A DNA stretch of 64,000 bases from Rhodovulum sp. MB263 (GTDB lineage: Bacteria > Pseudomonadota > Alphaproteobacteria > Rhodobacterales > Rhodobacteraceae): positions 3,410,001 to 3,474,000 of the forward strand of contig NZ_CP020384.1 of assembly GCF_002073975.1 (NCBI RefSeq), read 5' to 3'. The notes below the pieces were generated by a model. That model was not told where the DNA came from and did no database searches. It was given only the letters and a program-made list of their open reading frames with translations. Positions 8,458-16,220 of this stretch are shown here, one piece after another (position 1 is the stretch's first letter; each line of letters starts with the position of its first letter). Both the position numbers and the translations under genes were made by a program.

Positions 8458-9261
8458 TCAGCCCTCCTCCGGACCGGCAGCCTGCGCCTCTGCCGCCGCA
8501 TAAAGCGCCACCGCCGCCGCATTCGAGACATTGAGCGAGCCGAACCCGCCCGCGGCCGGGATCCGCACCAGCCCGTCGCAGGTCTTGCGCGTCAGTTCGC
8601 GCAGGCCCGGCCCCTCGGCGCCCAGCACCAGCCCGACCGGCGCGGCGCAAGGCCCGCCAAGCCCCTCGGCCAGCGTCTGCCCGGCCTCGCCGTCCAGCCC
8701 AAGCAGCCTGTAGCCCATCTCCTTCAGCTCCTCCATCGCCCGGGCCAGATTCGGCACGCGCAGATAGGGCTGGCGTTCCAGCGCCCCCGAGGCGGTCTTG
8801 GCCAGCGCCCCGGTCTCGGGCGCGGAATGGCGATGAGGCGCGATCACCGCACGGGCGCCGAACACCTCGGCCGAGCGCAGGATCGCGCCGACATTATGCG
8901 GGTCGGTCACCCGGTCCAGCAGCACAGTCAGGGCCGGACCCTGCCCCGGCTCGCAGACCGCGCCGAGCGTGCCCCAGTCCAGCGGCTTCACCTCGAGTGC
9001 CGCGCCCTGATGCACCGAGTCCGGATCGAGCGGCGCGGCAAAGCGGCGCGGGTCGCTGATCTCGGGCGCGATCCCGGCGGCGGCGATGGCCGGAGCAAGC
9101 CGGTCGGCCGCGTTCCGCGTCACCACCAGCCGCAGCTTTTCGCGCCGGGGATTCTCCAGCGCATCGCGCACAGCGTGCAGCCCGAACAGCCAGACGGTTT
9201 CAGCCGCCGCGGCCCTCCGCGCACGTTCCTTCTCGATGACCCAGGTGGGTTTCTTGGCCAC
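8458..9261 (-). CDS. rlmB: 23S rRNA 2'-O-methyltransferase RlmB (SpoU family)
   Basis: A 267-residue SPOUT methyltransferase. After an N-terminal rRNA-binding domain it shows the three family motifs: NVGAILRSAE (residue 123), LGAEGPGLR (213) and GSLNVSNA (241), which form the SAM-binding trefoil knot. RlmB methylates the ribose of G2251 in the P-loop of 23S rRNA. The gene is divergent from tRNA-Tyr, about 110 bases away, and is followed by a strong terminator. Assignment to RlmB rather than TrmH rests on length and motif spacing. Confidence 0.85.
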   Translation of the reverse strand: MAKKPTWVIEKERARRAAAAETVWLFGLHAVRDALENPRREKLRLVVTRNAADRLAPAIAAAGIAPEISDPRRFAAPLDPDSVHQGAALEVKPLDWGTLGAVCEPGQGPALTVLLDRVTDPHNVGAILRSAEVFGARAVIAPHRHSAPETGALAKTASGALERQPYLRVPNLARAMEELKEMGYRLLGLDGEAGQTLAEGLGGPCAAPVGLVLGAEGPGLRELTRKTCDGLVRIPAAGGFGSLNVSNAAAVALYAAAEAQAAGPEEG

Positions 9262-9370
9262 GTCATTGCCCCTTTCCGACAGGCGGCGACCATGGCGCCT
9301 CGGCGACGCCGCCGCAAGGGATTTTCCTGTTGACGCGCCCGCGCGCCTTGCGTATCCAGCGCCTCACTCA

Positions 9371-9454
9371 GGGCGACGCGCTGCAAGGTGCGGCAGCGGA
9401 CTGTAAATCCGCCGGGGAGACCCACGCCTGGTTCGATTCCAGGGTCGCCCACCA
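9371..9454 (+). tRNA. tRNA-Tyr (anticodon GTA)
   Basis: Acceptor arms GGGCGAC and GTCGCCC pair perfectly and CCA is encoded after an A discriminator. The anticodon stem GCGGA/TCCGC frames the loop CTGTAAA. A long variable arm (GGG AGA CCC) marks it as class II, as expected for bacterial tRNA-Tyr, and the T arm reads GGTTCGATTCC. The D arm is unusual: 18 bases lie between acceptor and anticodon stems and position 8 is G rather than the usual T. Confidence 0.9.
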
Positions 9455-9607
9455 TTTACCCTTTATTTACAGGGGAAAATGGTGACATTCCGATACTCCC
9501 AGTCATCGCCTGGCAGGACTGTTTCGGGCATGGGAACAGCGTATACTCACGAATTCGTGGCCGCATGTCGCAGCATCAAAGCCGTCGCGGCTCGCACGGT
9601 CATTGAC
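9455..9607. other. Intergenic stretch at the left edge of the accessory region
   Basis: About 150 bases between tRNA-Tyr and the first IS fragment. A GTG-initiated frame at 9481 runs only to a stop just before the IS end and matches nothing I recognise. No second copy of the tRNA-Tyr 3' end was seen in the window, so there is no evidence of an element integrated at this tRNA. Confidence 0.4.
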
Positions 9608-9953
9608 TGTTAGGGTCCAGACTCATTGAGTTTCACAGCCAGAACAAGACGTTTGCGGCGAGCATGATCGCAGAGAAGAAGGTTTCCGGGCACCGGTCGT
9701 ATCGGGTGGCGACACGCCTCCAATCCTTCAACCGCCTGAACATGATCTCGATGCGGTTGCGCCGTTTGTACCGCCTCTTGTCGTATTTCACCGCCTTCTT
9801 GCGGGATTTCCGGCCGGGGATGCAAACCTTTATCTCCTTGTCTTTCAACGCTTCTCTGAACCAATCGGCATCATAGCCCCGATCGGCCAGAAGCCAGCCT
9901 GCCTTCGGCAGACTGGCCAGCAGCGCCGCCGCGCCGGTATAATCGTTTGTCCA
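9608..9953 (-). pseudogene. IS5-family transposase, C-terminal fragment
   Basis: On the minus strand a frame encodes about 105 residues of a DDE transposase C terminus: it begins near WTNDYTGAAALLASLPKAGW and includes LLADRGYDADWF, KVCIPGRKSRK, RRYKRRNRIEIMFRRLKDWR and the end AIMLAANVLFWL. This order (YREK-like region, then the C-terminal helix) is that of the IS427/IS1031 groups. The N-terminal half is missing. The right IS end (GAGTCTGGACCC on the minus strand) is at 9613-9624. The fragment abuts another transposase fragment at about 9954. Confidence 0.8.
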
Positions 9954-9954
9954 C

Positions 9955-10168
9955 TTAATCTTCTTGGCTATCGAATGACATGACGGTTTCGATGGGTCGT
10001 CGCCCCATGTTTCGGTAACCCAGATGCGGGCGCTCGGTGTTGTAGTGGACGAGCCAGGCGTTGAGATCGGCCTGGAGGGCCTCGACAGTCTCGTAGAAGG
10101 TCTCGCGCATCTTCACGCGGAAGAACTCCTCCAGCACCGTGCCATTGAACCGCTCGACGAGGCGCTCA
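9955..10168 (-). pseudogene. IS3/IS481-type transposase, C-terminal fragment
   Basis: About 70 residues of an integrase-core transposase end: ERFNGTVLEEFFRVKMRET, then DLNAWLVHYNTERPHLGYR and RRPIETVMSF. The last catalytic Glu region (ERFNGT) is present but the HTH and the first two acidic residues are absent. The coding similarity stops at about 10168, where the 67-base repeat linked to the tRNA-Arg attachment site begins, so the junction was probably formed by recombination at that repeat. Confidence 0.75.
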
Positions 10169-10233
10169 GCAATGTGACACGAAAGTCGGTTTTGCTTGGC
10201 ATCTTACAATATTGGAAGTGGCGCGCTGGGGAG
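10166..10233. repeat. att-linked direct repeat, copy 1
   Basis: A stretch of about 67 bases beginning TCAGCAATGTGACACGAAAG and ending in TTGGAAGTGGCGCGCTGGGG plus AG is repeated almost exactly at 15900-15967. Its last 22 bases match the 3' end of the tRNA-Arg gene and the bases just downstream of it (33039-33060). It therefore looks like an attachment site left by an element that used the tRNA-Arg 3' end. Confidence 0.75.
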
Positions 10234-10496
10234 AACTAAAATTCTCCATCCTGATCAATGATGTGTGGTGGAAAACACGTGCGAAACGTGCCATTGGATA
10301 TCCATCGCTTGAAGCCGTCGATGAAAAACGGCTGCGCCACTTCCCTTCAAGATGAGCCGAACTCCGAACACCTTGGTCCGCTGCGCGCACGCTCACCGCC
10401 GTTCGTCCCGGGCGAGGCGAAGGACCGCAAGCAACCCCAAAACGGCCGCCCCCAGGGCGCAGCCGTGACGAACTTGTCCCATAGGCCCGCCGGGGC

Positions 10497-10741
10497 GTGG
10501 AGGTTACCTCGAGCCGCCAGGTGGACAGCCCTCTGCTGCCCGAATTGCTGATGCAAATCCCCGCGGGCAAAGAGCTCTCCACTGTCACCGCGGATGGCGC
10601 CTGTGACACAAGGCGATGCCAGGCCGCGATCACCTAACGCGCTGCCGATGCGTTCATCCCCAGACGCCGCAACGGGCACGCATCACCATCATGAACCGCT
10701 TCAACGCACTCGGTGCCGCCGAGATCGAAGCTGTCGCATGA
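10497..10741 (+). pseudogene. Decayed IS5/IS903-type transposase remnant
   Basis: One frame reads VEVTSSRQVDSPLLPELLMQ, then TVTADGACDTRRCQAAI, closely matching residues of the intact transposase at 13630-14598 (VEFTSSDIGDAPMLPELLDQ and TADGAYDTRKC). It then has an in-frame TAA and continues to IPRRRNG. A second frame gives MNRFNALGAAEIEAVA and a stop, matching that protein's extreme C terminus (MNGFTALGIPVTEAVA). The central segment between these blocks is deleted and the N-terminal half is gone. Confidence 0.75.
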
Positions 10742-10883
10742 AACCGCGAGGGTAAGGGAAGGTCTCCTTTTGTCACGCAATAGCGCAACAACGCCGAAAT
10801 GACAGGCCGGCGCGATCAAGAAATTAAGAGTGCTTCAACGCATCACCCTTATGCATCTTGCGGACACTGCCACGGAGGCGATG

Positions 10884-10928
10884 ATGTGGTTCAGGCAACG
10901 CTCAAATTCTCATGGTTCAAAGACTGTC
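10884..10928 (+). pseudogene. Original 5' end of the chemoreceptor gene, separated by IS insertion
   Basis: ATG at 10884, preceded by GGAGG (10874-10878), opens 15 codons ending in GTC, which is the IS target duplication. Joined to the codon after the second GTC (12202-12204), the frame runs without break into the chemoreceptor (…HGSKTV then [14 protein letters not shown]). This shows the native start of the gene now read from 12187. Confidence 0.8.
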
Positions 10929-11008
10929 TGAGCTACCCCCCGAAATTCGGACAGTGACGTAAGCTACGATTTGCAGTCTGCTGATCTTCGACGAGAAGGA
11001 GATCAGAG

Positions 11009-11302
11009 ATGTCGAAACGCAAGCAGCACGCGCCTGAGTTCAAGGCGAAGGTCGCGCTGGAAGCCCTGAAGGGTGAAGAGACGGCGGCCGAGCTGGCGAG
11101 CCGGTTCGGAGTGCATCCGACGATGATCCATCAATGGAAGCGCGCCCTGCTCGAAGGCGCGTCCGGCGTGTTCGAGCGCGGTGGCCGCAAGAGACCCGAG
11201 ATCGACGAGGAGCAGGTGAAGGAGCTCCACGCCAAGATCGGGGAGCTGGCGGTGGCCAACTCTTTTTTGGAACGAAAGCTGAAGCCCTGGGGCGGGAAGT
11301 GA
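11009..11302 (+). CDS. IS3-family transposase OrfA
   Basis: A 97-residue protein with the N-terminal helix-turn-helix that binds the IS ends (FKAKVALEALKGEETAAELA then RFGVHPTMIHQWKRALLEGA) and a C-terminal leucine-rich coiled coil (VKELHAKIGELAVANSFLER). It has GAGAAGGAGATCAG upstream as ribosome site. OrfB overlaps in the -1 frame, so a programmed frameshift would normally give the OrfAB transposase. Confidence 0.9.
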   Translation: MSKRKQHAPEFKAKVALEALKGEETAAELASRFGVHPTMIHQWKRALLEGASGVFERGGRKRPEIDEEQVKELHAKIGELAVANSFLERKLKPWGGK

Positions 11303-11310
11303 GGCGCGGT

Positions 11311-12162
11311 ATGATCGAGCCTGACCATCCTCAGCTGTCCATCGGTCAGCAGTGCAGGCTGCTGTCGATTGCGCGCTCGTCCTATTACTACGAGCCGAAG
11401 GGAGAGACCGCACAGAACCTCGGCCTGATGCGGCAGATCGACGAGCAGTTCCTGTAGACGCCGTTCTTCGGTGTCCGCCAGATGACCTGGCACCTGCGCA
11501 ATGACGGGCATCTCGTGAACGAGAAGCGAATACGCCGGCTAATGCGCCTCATGGGGCTGATGCCGATTTACCAGAAGCCCAACACGAGCAGGCCGGCGAA
11601 AGGACACAAGACCTATCCTTACCTTCTGAAAGGGCTGCACGTGGATCGTCCGAACCAGGTCTGGTGCTCGGACATCACCTACCTGCCCATGCGCCGCGGG
11701 TTCCTATACCTCATAGCGATCATGGACTGGCACACGCGCAAGGTTCTATCCTGGCGGATCTCGAACACCCTGGAGGCCGACTTCTGCGTCGAAGCACTGA
11801 GCGAGGCCATCCACAAGTTCGGCCCGCCCGAGATCATGAACACGGATCAGGGCAGCCAGTTCACGTCCTGCGCCTGGACCGACCGGCTCCGCCGATCCGG
11901 TGTGCGCATCTCGATGGATGGGAAAGGCCGATTCCTCGACAACATCTTCATCGAGCGGCTGTGGCGAACCCTGAAATACGAATGCGTCTACCTGCATGCC
12001 TGGGAGACCGGATCAGAGACGAAAGGGGCTATCCGGAAATGGATGACCTTCTACAACCACCAGCGTCCTCACTCAGCCCTCGGCGGCAAGCCACCGGCGC
12101 TGGTTTATTGGCAGAGAAATGATATCAACAAACCCGATCAGCAGGTGCAAAGAGTAGCTTAA
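11311..12162 (+). pseudogene. IS3-family transposase OrfB, interrupted by an in-frame amber codon
   Basis: The frame encodes an integrase-core DDE transposase: HTH_21-like segment, then WCSDITYLPM (first Asp), IMNTDQGSQFTS (second Asp) and FIERLWRTLKYE (Glu), ending HQRPHSALGGKPPALVYWQ. A TAG at 11455-11457 splits it after QIDEQFL; the sequence continues directly with TPFFGVRQM. Relatives usually have FLYTPFFGVRQM here, so a Tyr codon seems to have become a stop. The copy is probably unable to transpose without readthrough. ATG 11311 is the first plausible start. Confidence 0.85.
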
Positions 12163-12186
12163 ATTACGCCAGATACTGTCCAACCG

Positions 12187-13482
12187 ATGGGGAGTAGCTC
12201 AGTCAACAAAGCGGATGCGATCATTCAGATTGTAGAGCGCACCCAGGCAGTGATCCACTTCACGCCCGACGGCATGATTCTGGATGCAAATAACACCTTC
12301 CTGCGTGTTCTAGGTTATACCGCGGCCGAAGTCGTTGGCCGGCACCACAGCATGTTTGTACAGGAGGAGTATCGCCACTCTCAGGCGTACCGGCAGTTTT
12401 GGGACCGCCTGCGCGCCGGAGACTTTTTCTCGGACGAGTTTCCGAGGATCACCAAGAACAACAAAGTCATTTGGATTTCCGCAACCTATGCCCCCGTTTT
12501 TGACGAAGACGGCAAAGTGGCCCAGATTACGAAGATCGCGACAGAGATAACCCGACAGCACGAAACGCTCCGCACGATTTCGAAAGGCCTCGAGGCGCTC
12601 AGCAGTGGCGACTTGACGTATCGCATTGATCTATCTTCTCAGGACCGAATGAAGGAGTTGGCGGACAGCTTCAACGCCGCTTCGGAGAAGATGGCGAACT
12701 TGATCAGGCAGGTCAAAAGCGTGTCTGAGACCATCGACGGAATGTCAAAAATAGTTTCCGGGAATGCCGATGAACTGTCCCGCCGTACCGAAACGCAGGC
12801 TGCCACCCTGGAACAGACGGCTGCGGCGGTCGATCAACTAAACCACGCCGCCAAAACAGCCGCGAACTATGCGTCCGAAGTCGCCCGCGAGGCCGAGGAC
12901 ACCAAGAAAGCAGCGGGGGACAGCAGCAAGGTTGTCAATGACGTAACCGCAGCCATGCAACGGATAGAAGAATCTTCAAAGTCGATTTCCCAAATCGTAT
13001 CGGTGATCGACGACATCGCGTTTCAGACGAACCTACTTGCGTTGAACGCCGGGGTCGAGGCGGCGCGTGCAGGGGAAGCAGGGCGCGGCTTTGCGGTGGT
13101 TGCATCCGAGGTTCGGCAGCTGGCGCAGCGGTCTGCGGAATCCGCGAAGGAAATTAAATCCCTGATAAATCAGAGCAGCGAATACGTACATGATGGAGCG
13201 AACTTGGTGGGCAAGGCCAGCGGCGAACTTGGCGGAATTTTCAGTAGCGTCGACCTGATAAGCGAACGCATTCGAGAGGTCGTGAGCGGCCTGCAGGAGC
13301 AGACAACATCGCTCGCGGAAATCAATACCGCAGTCTCGCATATGGATACGGTAACGCAGAAAAACGCAGCCATGGTCAATGAAGCCGCCGGTGTGACATT
13401 GGAGCTATCGAAAAACAGCTCATTCTTGTCTGATGCGATTTCGATTTTCACGGTCGCACCAACACACATGGCTTTGCGCTAA
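12187..13482 (+). CDS. PAS-domain chemoreceptor (methyl-accepting chemotaxis protein)
   Basis: A 431-residue cytoplasmic sensor with no membrane segment. Residues about 8-125 form an Aer-like PAS domain ([32 protein letters not shown]). A short HAMP-like stretch follows (about 130-170), then a coiled-coil signalling domain with the conserved tip [20 protein letters not shown] (277-296) that contacts CheA and CheW. Its present start lies inside the right inverted repeat of the upstream IS: the first codons MGSSS come from the IS, and residue 6 onward is native. No ribosome site of normal strength precedes 12187. It may sense redox or a small ligand. Confidence 0.85.
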   Translation: MGSSSVNKADAIIQIVERTQAVIHFTPDGMILDANNTFLRVLGYTAAEVVGRHHSMFVQEEYRHSQAYRQFWDRLRAGDFFSDEFPRITKNNKVIWISATYAPVFDEDGKVAQITKIATEITRQHETLRTISKGLEALSSGDLTYRIDLSSQDRMKELADSFNAASEKMANLIRQVKSVSETIDGMSKIVSGNADELSRRTETQAATLEQTAAAVDQLNHAAKTAANYASEVAREAEDTKKAAGDSSKVVNDVTAAMQRIEESSKSISQIVSVIDDIAFQTNLLALNAGVEAARAGEAGRGFAVVASEVRQLAQRSAESAKEIKSLINQSSEYVHDGANLVGKASGELGGIFSSVDLISERIREVVSGLQEQTTSLAEINTAVSHMDTVTQKNAAMVNEAAGVTLELSKNSSFLSDAISIFTVAPTHMALR

Positions 13483-13566
13483 AGATCTGCCTGTTGGGTC
13501 ATAATCTCCTGATTAGGCTGCAGACCCATTGATTTCAGGCATTTGGCATGATTCAGGCTCCGCAAG

Positions 13567-14651
13567 GGCTCTGTTGCACAAAGCTCGTGGGCGATTCACC
13601 TCGTGAATCCAGCGTGATAGCTGGAGGGGATGAGCAGCCCATCCACCCCGACCTACAAGATCAAGAACTGGCGGTCCTATAACGAAGCGCTCAAGCGCCG
13701 GGGCTCGCTGACGATCTGGTTCGATCCCGAGATGACGTGGGAGGCCGGGCCGATCGGCAAGCGCGGCCGGCAGCCCACCTACAGTGACGCCGCCATCCAG
13801 ACCTGCCTGACGATGAAAGTCCTGTTTGGCATGGTCGACATTGGAGCGCCATTGGTCCGAGCGAAAATGTCGACCCGGCAGACGACAGGCTTCGTCGAGA
13901 GCCTTCTGCAGTTGAGCGGGCTGGACTGGTCGGTGCCGGATTTCAGCACGCTGTCACGCCGCCAGAAGACCCTGAACGTGAACATTCCGTATCGGGGATC
14001 GGAGGGACCGCTGCACCTGCTGATCGACAGCACCGGCATCAAGGTCGAGGGTGAAGGCGAGTGGAATGCGCGCAAGCATGGCGGCGCCAAACGCCGCATC
14101 TGGCGCAAGGTTCACCTCGGGATCGATGAGAAAACACTGGAAATCCGGGCGGTGGAGTTCACCAGCAGCGATATTGGCGATGCCCCCATGCTGCCGGAAC
14201 TGCTCGACCAGATCCCGCTCGATCAGGAGATCGACAGTGTCACCGCAGATGGTGCCTACGACACGCGCAAGTGTCACGACACCATTGCCGACCGGGGCGC
14301 CCACGCCGTCATTCCTCCGCGAAAAAATGCCAAACCCTGGAAGCCTGGCAGCGCAGGCGCGATTGCCCGCAACGAGGCGCTGCGCGCATCGAAACGCCTG
14401 GGCCGGAAGATCTGGCGGAAGTGGAGTGGCTACCATCGCAGAAGTCGGGCCGAAACCAAGATGCACTGCATGAAGCTGTTGGGCCAACGCCTGATGGCGC
14501 GGGAGCCTGACCGGCAGGTTGCCGAGCTTCAGGTTCGTGTCGCCGTCATGAACGGCTTCACCGCGCTCGGCATACCCGTGACCGAGGCCGTGGCATAAGT
14601 GTGTCCGGGAAAGGGGTAGCTCCGTCGTCAGCGGCTTTGTGCAACAGAGCC
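13567..14651 (+). mobile_element. IS5-family (IS903-type) insertion sequence
   Basis: A 1085-bp element bounded by 18-bp inverted repeats: GGCTCTGTTGCACAAAGC at 13567 and its complement ending at 14651. It contains one intact transposase gene. The flanking nine bases on the two sides do not match, so no target duplication is seen; the copy may have recombined with another copy. A decayed relative lies at 10497-10741. Confidence 0.88.
13630..14598 (+). CDS. IS5-family DDE transposase
   Basis: A 322-residue transposase with the DDE fold of the IS903 group: LLIDSTGIKVEGEGEWNARK (first Asp), VTADGAYDTRKCHDTIADRG (second Asp), and the YREK-like region HRRSRAETKMHCMKLLGQRL with the Glu. GGAGGGG directly before the ATG is its ribosome site. 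The frame is complete and uninterrupted, so this copy is probably active. Confidence 0.9.
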   Translation: MSSPSTPTYKIKNWRSYNEALKRRGSLTIWFDPEMTWEAGPIGKRGRQPTYSDAAIQTCLTMKVLFGMVDIGAPLVRAKMSTRQTTGFVESLLQLSGLDWSVPDFSTLSRRQKTLNVNIPYRGSEGPLHLLIDSTGIKVEGEGEWNARKHGGAKRRIWRKVHLGIDEKTLEIRAVEFTSSDIGDAPMLPELLDQIPLDQEIDSVTADGAYDTRKCHDTIADRGAHAVIPPRKNAKPWKPGSAGAIARNEALRASKRLGRKIWRKWSGYHRRSRAETKMHCMKLLGQRLMAREPDRQVAELQVRVAVMNGFTALGIPVTEAVA

Positions 14652-14812
14652 GCTTTCAGCGAGTGGTAGTGAATTTGTCACTCGTGCAGCAAATGGTCGG
14701 ATTCCGCCCAGACTTCCGAGATCCAGCTGACTCTGCGTCGAGACGCGACGAAGGTCCGCTCTGGAGAAGCTCAGGCGGTTCCAGCAACGACTCCGGATGT
14801 CGGCTTCCCGCC

Positions 14813-14928
14813 CTACGCCCCACACAGGCGCCCGGTCAGCGCCACCAGATCCCGCTTCTCGGCTGCGGACTGCACAAGCCCGTAGTTCGCGGCGATCCGT
14901 CGAAACCGCAGGACATACTGACAGCGGA
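14813..14928 (-). pseudogene. Phage gene 3' remnant beside the lysis cassette
   Basis: Downstream of the spanin-like gene the minus strand reads YVLRFRRIAANYGLVQSAAE then KRDLVALTGRLCGA before TAG. It looks like the C-terminal end of a small helical phage protein whose start is lost. It is not present beside the second copy of the cassette. I do not recognise the family. Confidence 0.4.
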
Positions 14929-15376
14929 ACTCTCAGGCCCGGCGGCGTGTGACCGCCTCGCCGATCCGCCGCCCGATCTCGCCTGGCGAGGGGGCGATCC
15001 ATCCGATCAGGGCGACCAGGACGATCCAGGGCGGGATGACGTTGACGATGACTGTCTCGACGCGCTCGGCGCGGAGGCGGTTCTCGGATTGCTCCTGGCG
15101 GATCTCGCGGGCGCGCGGCCGCACGATGGAAGGGGCATTCTCGACCTTCTGGCCCTGGACGTTCTCGGCCCCGGCCTGGACATTGGCGGCGACCTGCGGC
15201 CCGAGCGGCACCGGCAGCCCGCCGCAGCCTGCCAGCAGCAGCAGCAGCAGCACGAGGAGGAGCGCCCTCATGCGCCCGACCAGCGGAACGGCGCCCCGGC
15301 CGGCACGCCGTCGAGCCCCTCATGGCAGAGCTGGCGGGCCTTGTTGCGGCGGATCGCGAGGCCGCGCACGCCCTTG
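14929..15376. repeat. Duplicated lysis-cassette segment, copy A
   Basis: About 448 bases here match 19472-19910 at nearly every position. The copy covers the spanin-like lipoprotein gene and the 3' end of an endolysin gene. The main length difference is an expanded run of CAG units in the lipoprotein signal sequence (15234-15252). It shows that the two tandem elements derive from related prophages. Confidence 0.9.
14933..15271 (-). CDS. Small phage lipoprotein, spanin-like (copy A)
   Basis: A 112-residue protein with a lipoprotein signal (MRALLLVLLLLLLAGCGG, lipobox LAGC). A central charged helical region follows (RPRAREIRQEQSENRLRAER), then a hydrophobic segment (VIVNVIPPWIVLVALIGWIA) and a basic end. 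It overlaps the 3' end of the endolysin frame, the usual place for spanin or o-spanin genes. The downstream membrane anchor is unlike classic Rz1, so a unimolecular spanin, joining outer and inner membranes, is possible. The six-Leu run comes from a trinucleotide repeat; copy B has only two of these repeats. Confidence 0.65.
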   Translation of the reverse strand: MRALLLVLLLLLLAGCGGLPVPLGPQVAANVQAGAENVQGQKVENAPSIVRPRAREIRQEQSENRLRAERVETVIVNVIPPWIVLVALIGWIAPSPGEIGRRIGEAVTRRRA

Positions 15377-15800
15377 CCGCCCGCAAAGCGCCAGCGCGGA
15401 AGCTCGTCGCAGGCGCCGCGCAGGTCGCCCGCATTCAGCTTGCGGATGCGGTCACGGTCAGACCCGGACCCGCAAGCGTTGAAAGCTCTGGAGGGAGGCA
15501 AATTCGTCTCGCAGTCGGAAATGCCCTTTTCCGAGGTGGCGGACAGACACCCGCTCCAACGCAACCACGTCGCATCCAGCCAGCTGCGCCAATTGCCCTA
15601 TCGCGACCTTCTCCCCGCGGAACAGGGGATCGATCGGAAAGGCGATGTCGCCGCAGAATCTTTGCATGGAGCTTGCGCCGCCCCTCGCCGCGAGTCGGGA
15701 CAATAAGGACGATGCCCGCTCGAACGCATCATGCCGCACAGTCAGCGGCAACTTAGGAAAGGTAGTTCCGGGGATGGCAGGGAGGCTCTTGGCCAAACGA
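15268..15800 (-). pseudogene. Decayed GH24-type phage endolysin
   Basis: The 3' part reads IRKLNAGDLRGACDELPRW then AGGKGVRGLAIRRNKARQLC, the typical end of phage lysozymes. Upstream, two frames alternate: one has GCDVVALER and the other CLSATSEKGISDCETN then AFNACGSGSD, which together correspond to the body of the enzyme before the frame is lost. At least one frameshift and several substitutions have inactivated it. The N-terminal catalytic Glu region is not recognisable. Confidence 0.6.
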
Positions 15801-15899
15801 GACTTCCGGGATCAGGCAAAGGCAGGAATGCCCTTACCTTACGATCGCGAGCTCAACTGGGCAACGCCACTCCGTGTTCTGTAAGTTCCGCCTGCTGGG

Positions 15900-15967
15900 T
15901 CAGCAATGTGACACGAAAGTCGGTTTTGCTTGGCATCTTACATCTTGGAAGTGGCGCGCTGGGGAGG
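15900..15967. repeat. att site copy 2 (left end of the prophage)
   Basis: The last 26 bases (15942-15967) are identical to 33036-33061 at the tRNA-Arg 3' end, and the preceding 42 bases match copy 1 at 10166. This makes 15942-15967 the attL of the right-hand prophage and at the same time the right end of the left-hand element. The 250 bases after it, up to the toxin gene, show no feature I recognise. Confidence 0.85.
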
Positions 15968-16220
15968 GTCGTATTTTCCGCGCCTCCTCAGCGCCTTGCG
16001 TTGCAACGCCCCCGAAACCGGCGACCAATGAAATCAATCGGTTGAGGTGGCGGATGCAACGCAGGTCCGGAGCATCAAAGACCATGCGGCAGGCCCCATC
16101 CAGGCGGTTGCTCCGCCCAGCACGAACGTCCGATGCCCGGTCTCGTGCTTGCTGACGCTTTTCAGACGACCCCCGAACCCGGCTCCCGCCCGGCCAGAGG
16201 TTCCAACCGTCCGTTGTCCA

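Larger units (their letters stand above)
10929..12201 (+). mobile_element. IS3-family insertion sequence
   Basis: A 1273-bp element with imperfect terminal inverted repeats: left TGAGCTACCCCCC…GGACAGT (from 10929), right end complementary (to 12201). It is flanked by the 3-bp direct repeat GTC (10926-10928 and 12202-12204), the target-duplication size usual for IS3. It carries two overlapping transposase frames, orfA and orfB, in the usual -1 relation. The clean target duplication indicates simple transposition into the chemoreceptor gene, probably recent, although orfB has since gained a stop codon. Confidence 0.9.
10209..15967. mobile_element. Left tandem element at tRNA-Arg (degenerate)
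   Basis: The segment is bounded on both sides by copies of the tRNA-Arg 3' end. It holds transposase remnants, an IS3-family element, a PAS chemoreceptor, an IS5-type element and a decayed prophage lysis cassette that duplicates the one in the right element. No integrase gene is visible inside it. It may be a rearranged relative of the adjoining prophage that accumulated insertions after losing its structural genes. Confidence 0.6.

Noticed and set aside
9371-9454. tRNA-Tyr as integration site of the island
   Set aside because: No second copy of its 3' end was found in the accessory region, while tRNA-Arg copies explain the boundaries.
13558-14660. Target-site duplication around the IS5-type element
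   Set aside because: The nine bases on each side (CTCCGCAAG and GCTTTCAGC) do not match, so no duplication is claimed.
15234-15252. CAG repeat as a possible CRISPR or satellite
   Set aside because: It is a simple trinucleotide run inside the signal-peptide codons; no spacers or longer unit are present. No CRISPR array was seen anywhere in the window.
14639-15706. Long plus-strand open frame across the lysis cassette
   Set aside because: It is the complement of the spanin-like and endolysin frames, with Arg/Pro/Ala-rich composition and no start signal; its twin at 19375-21273 is likewise a shadow of the minor head gene.
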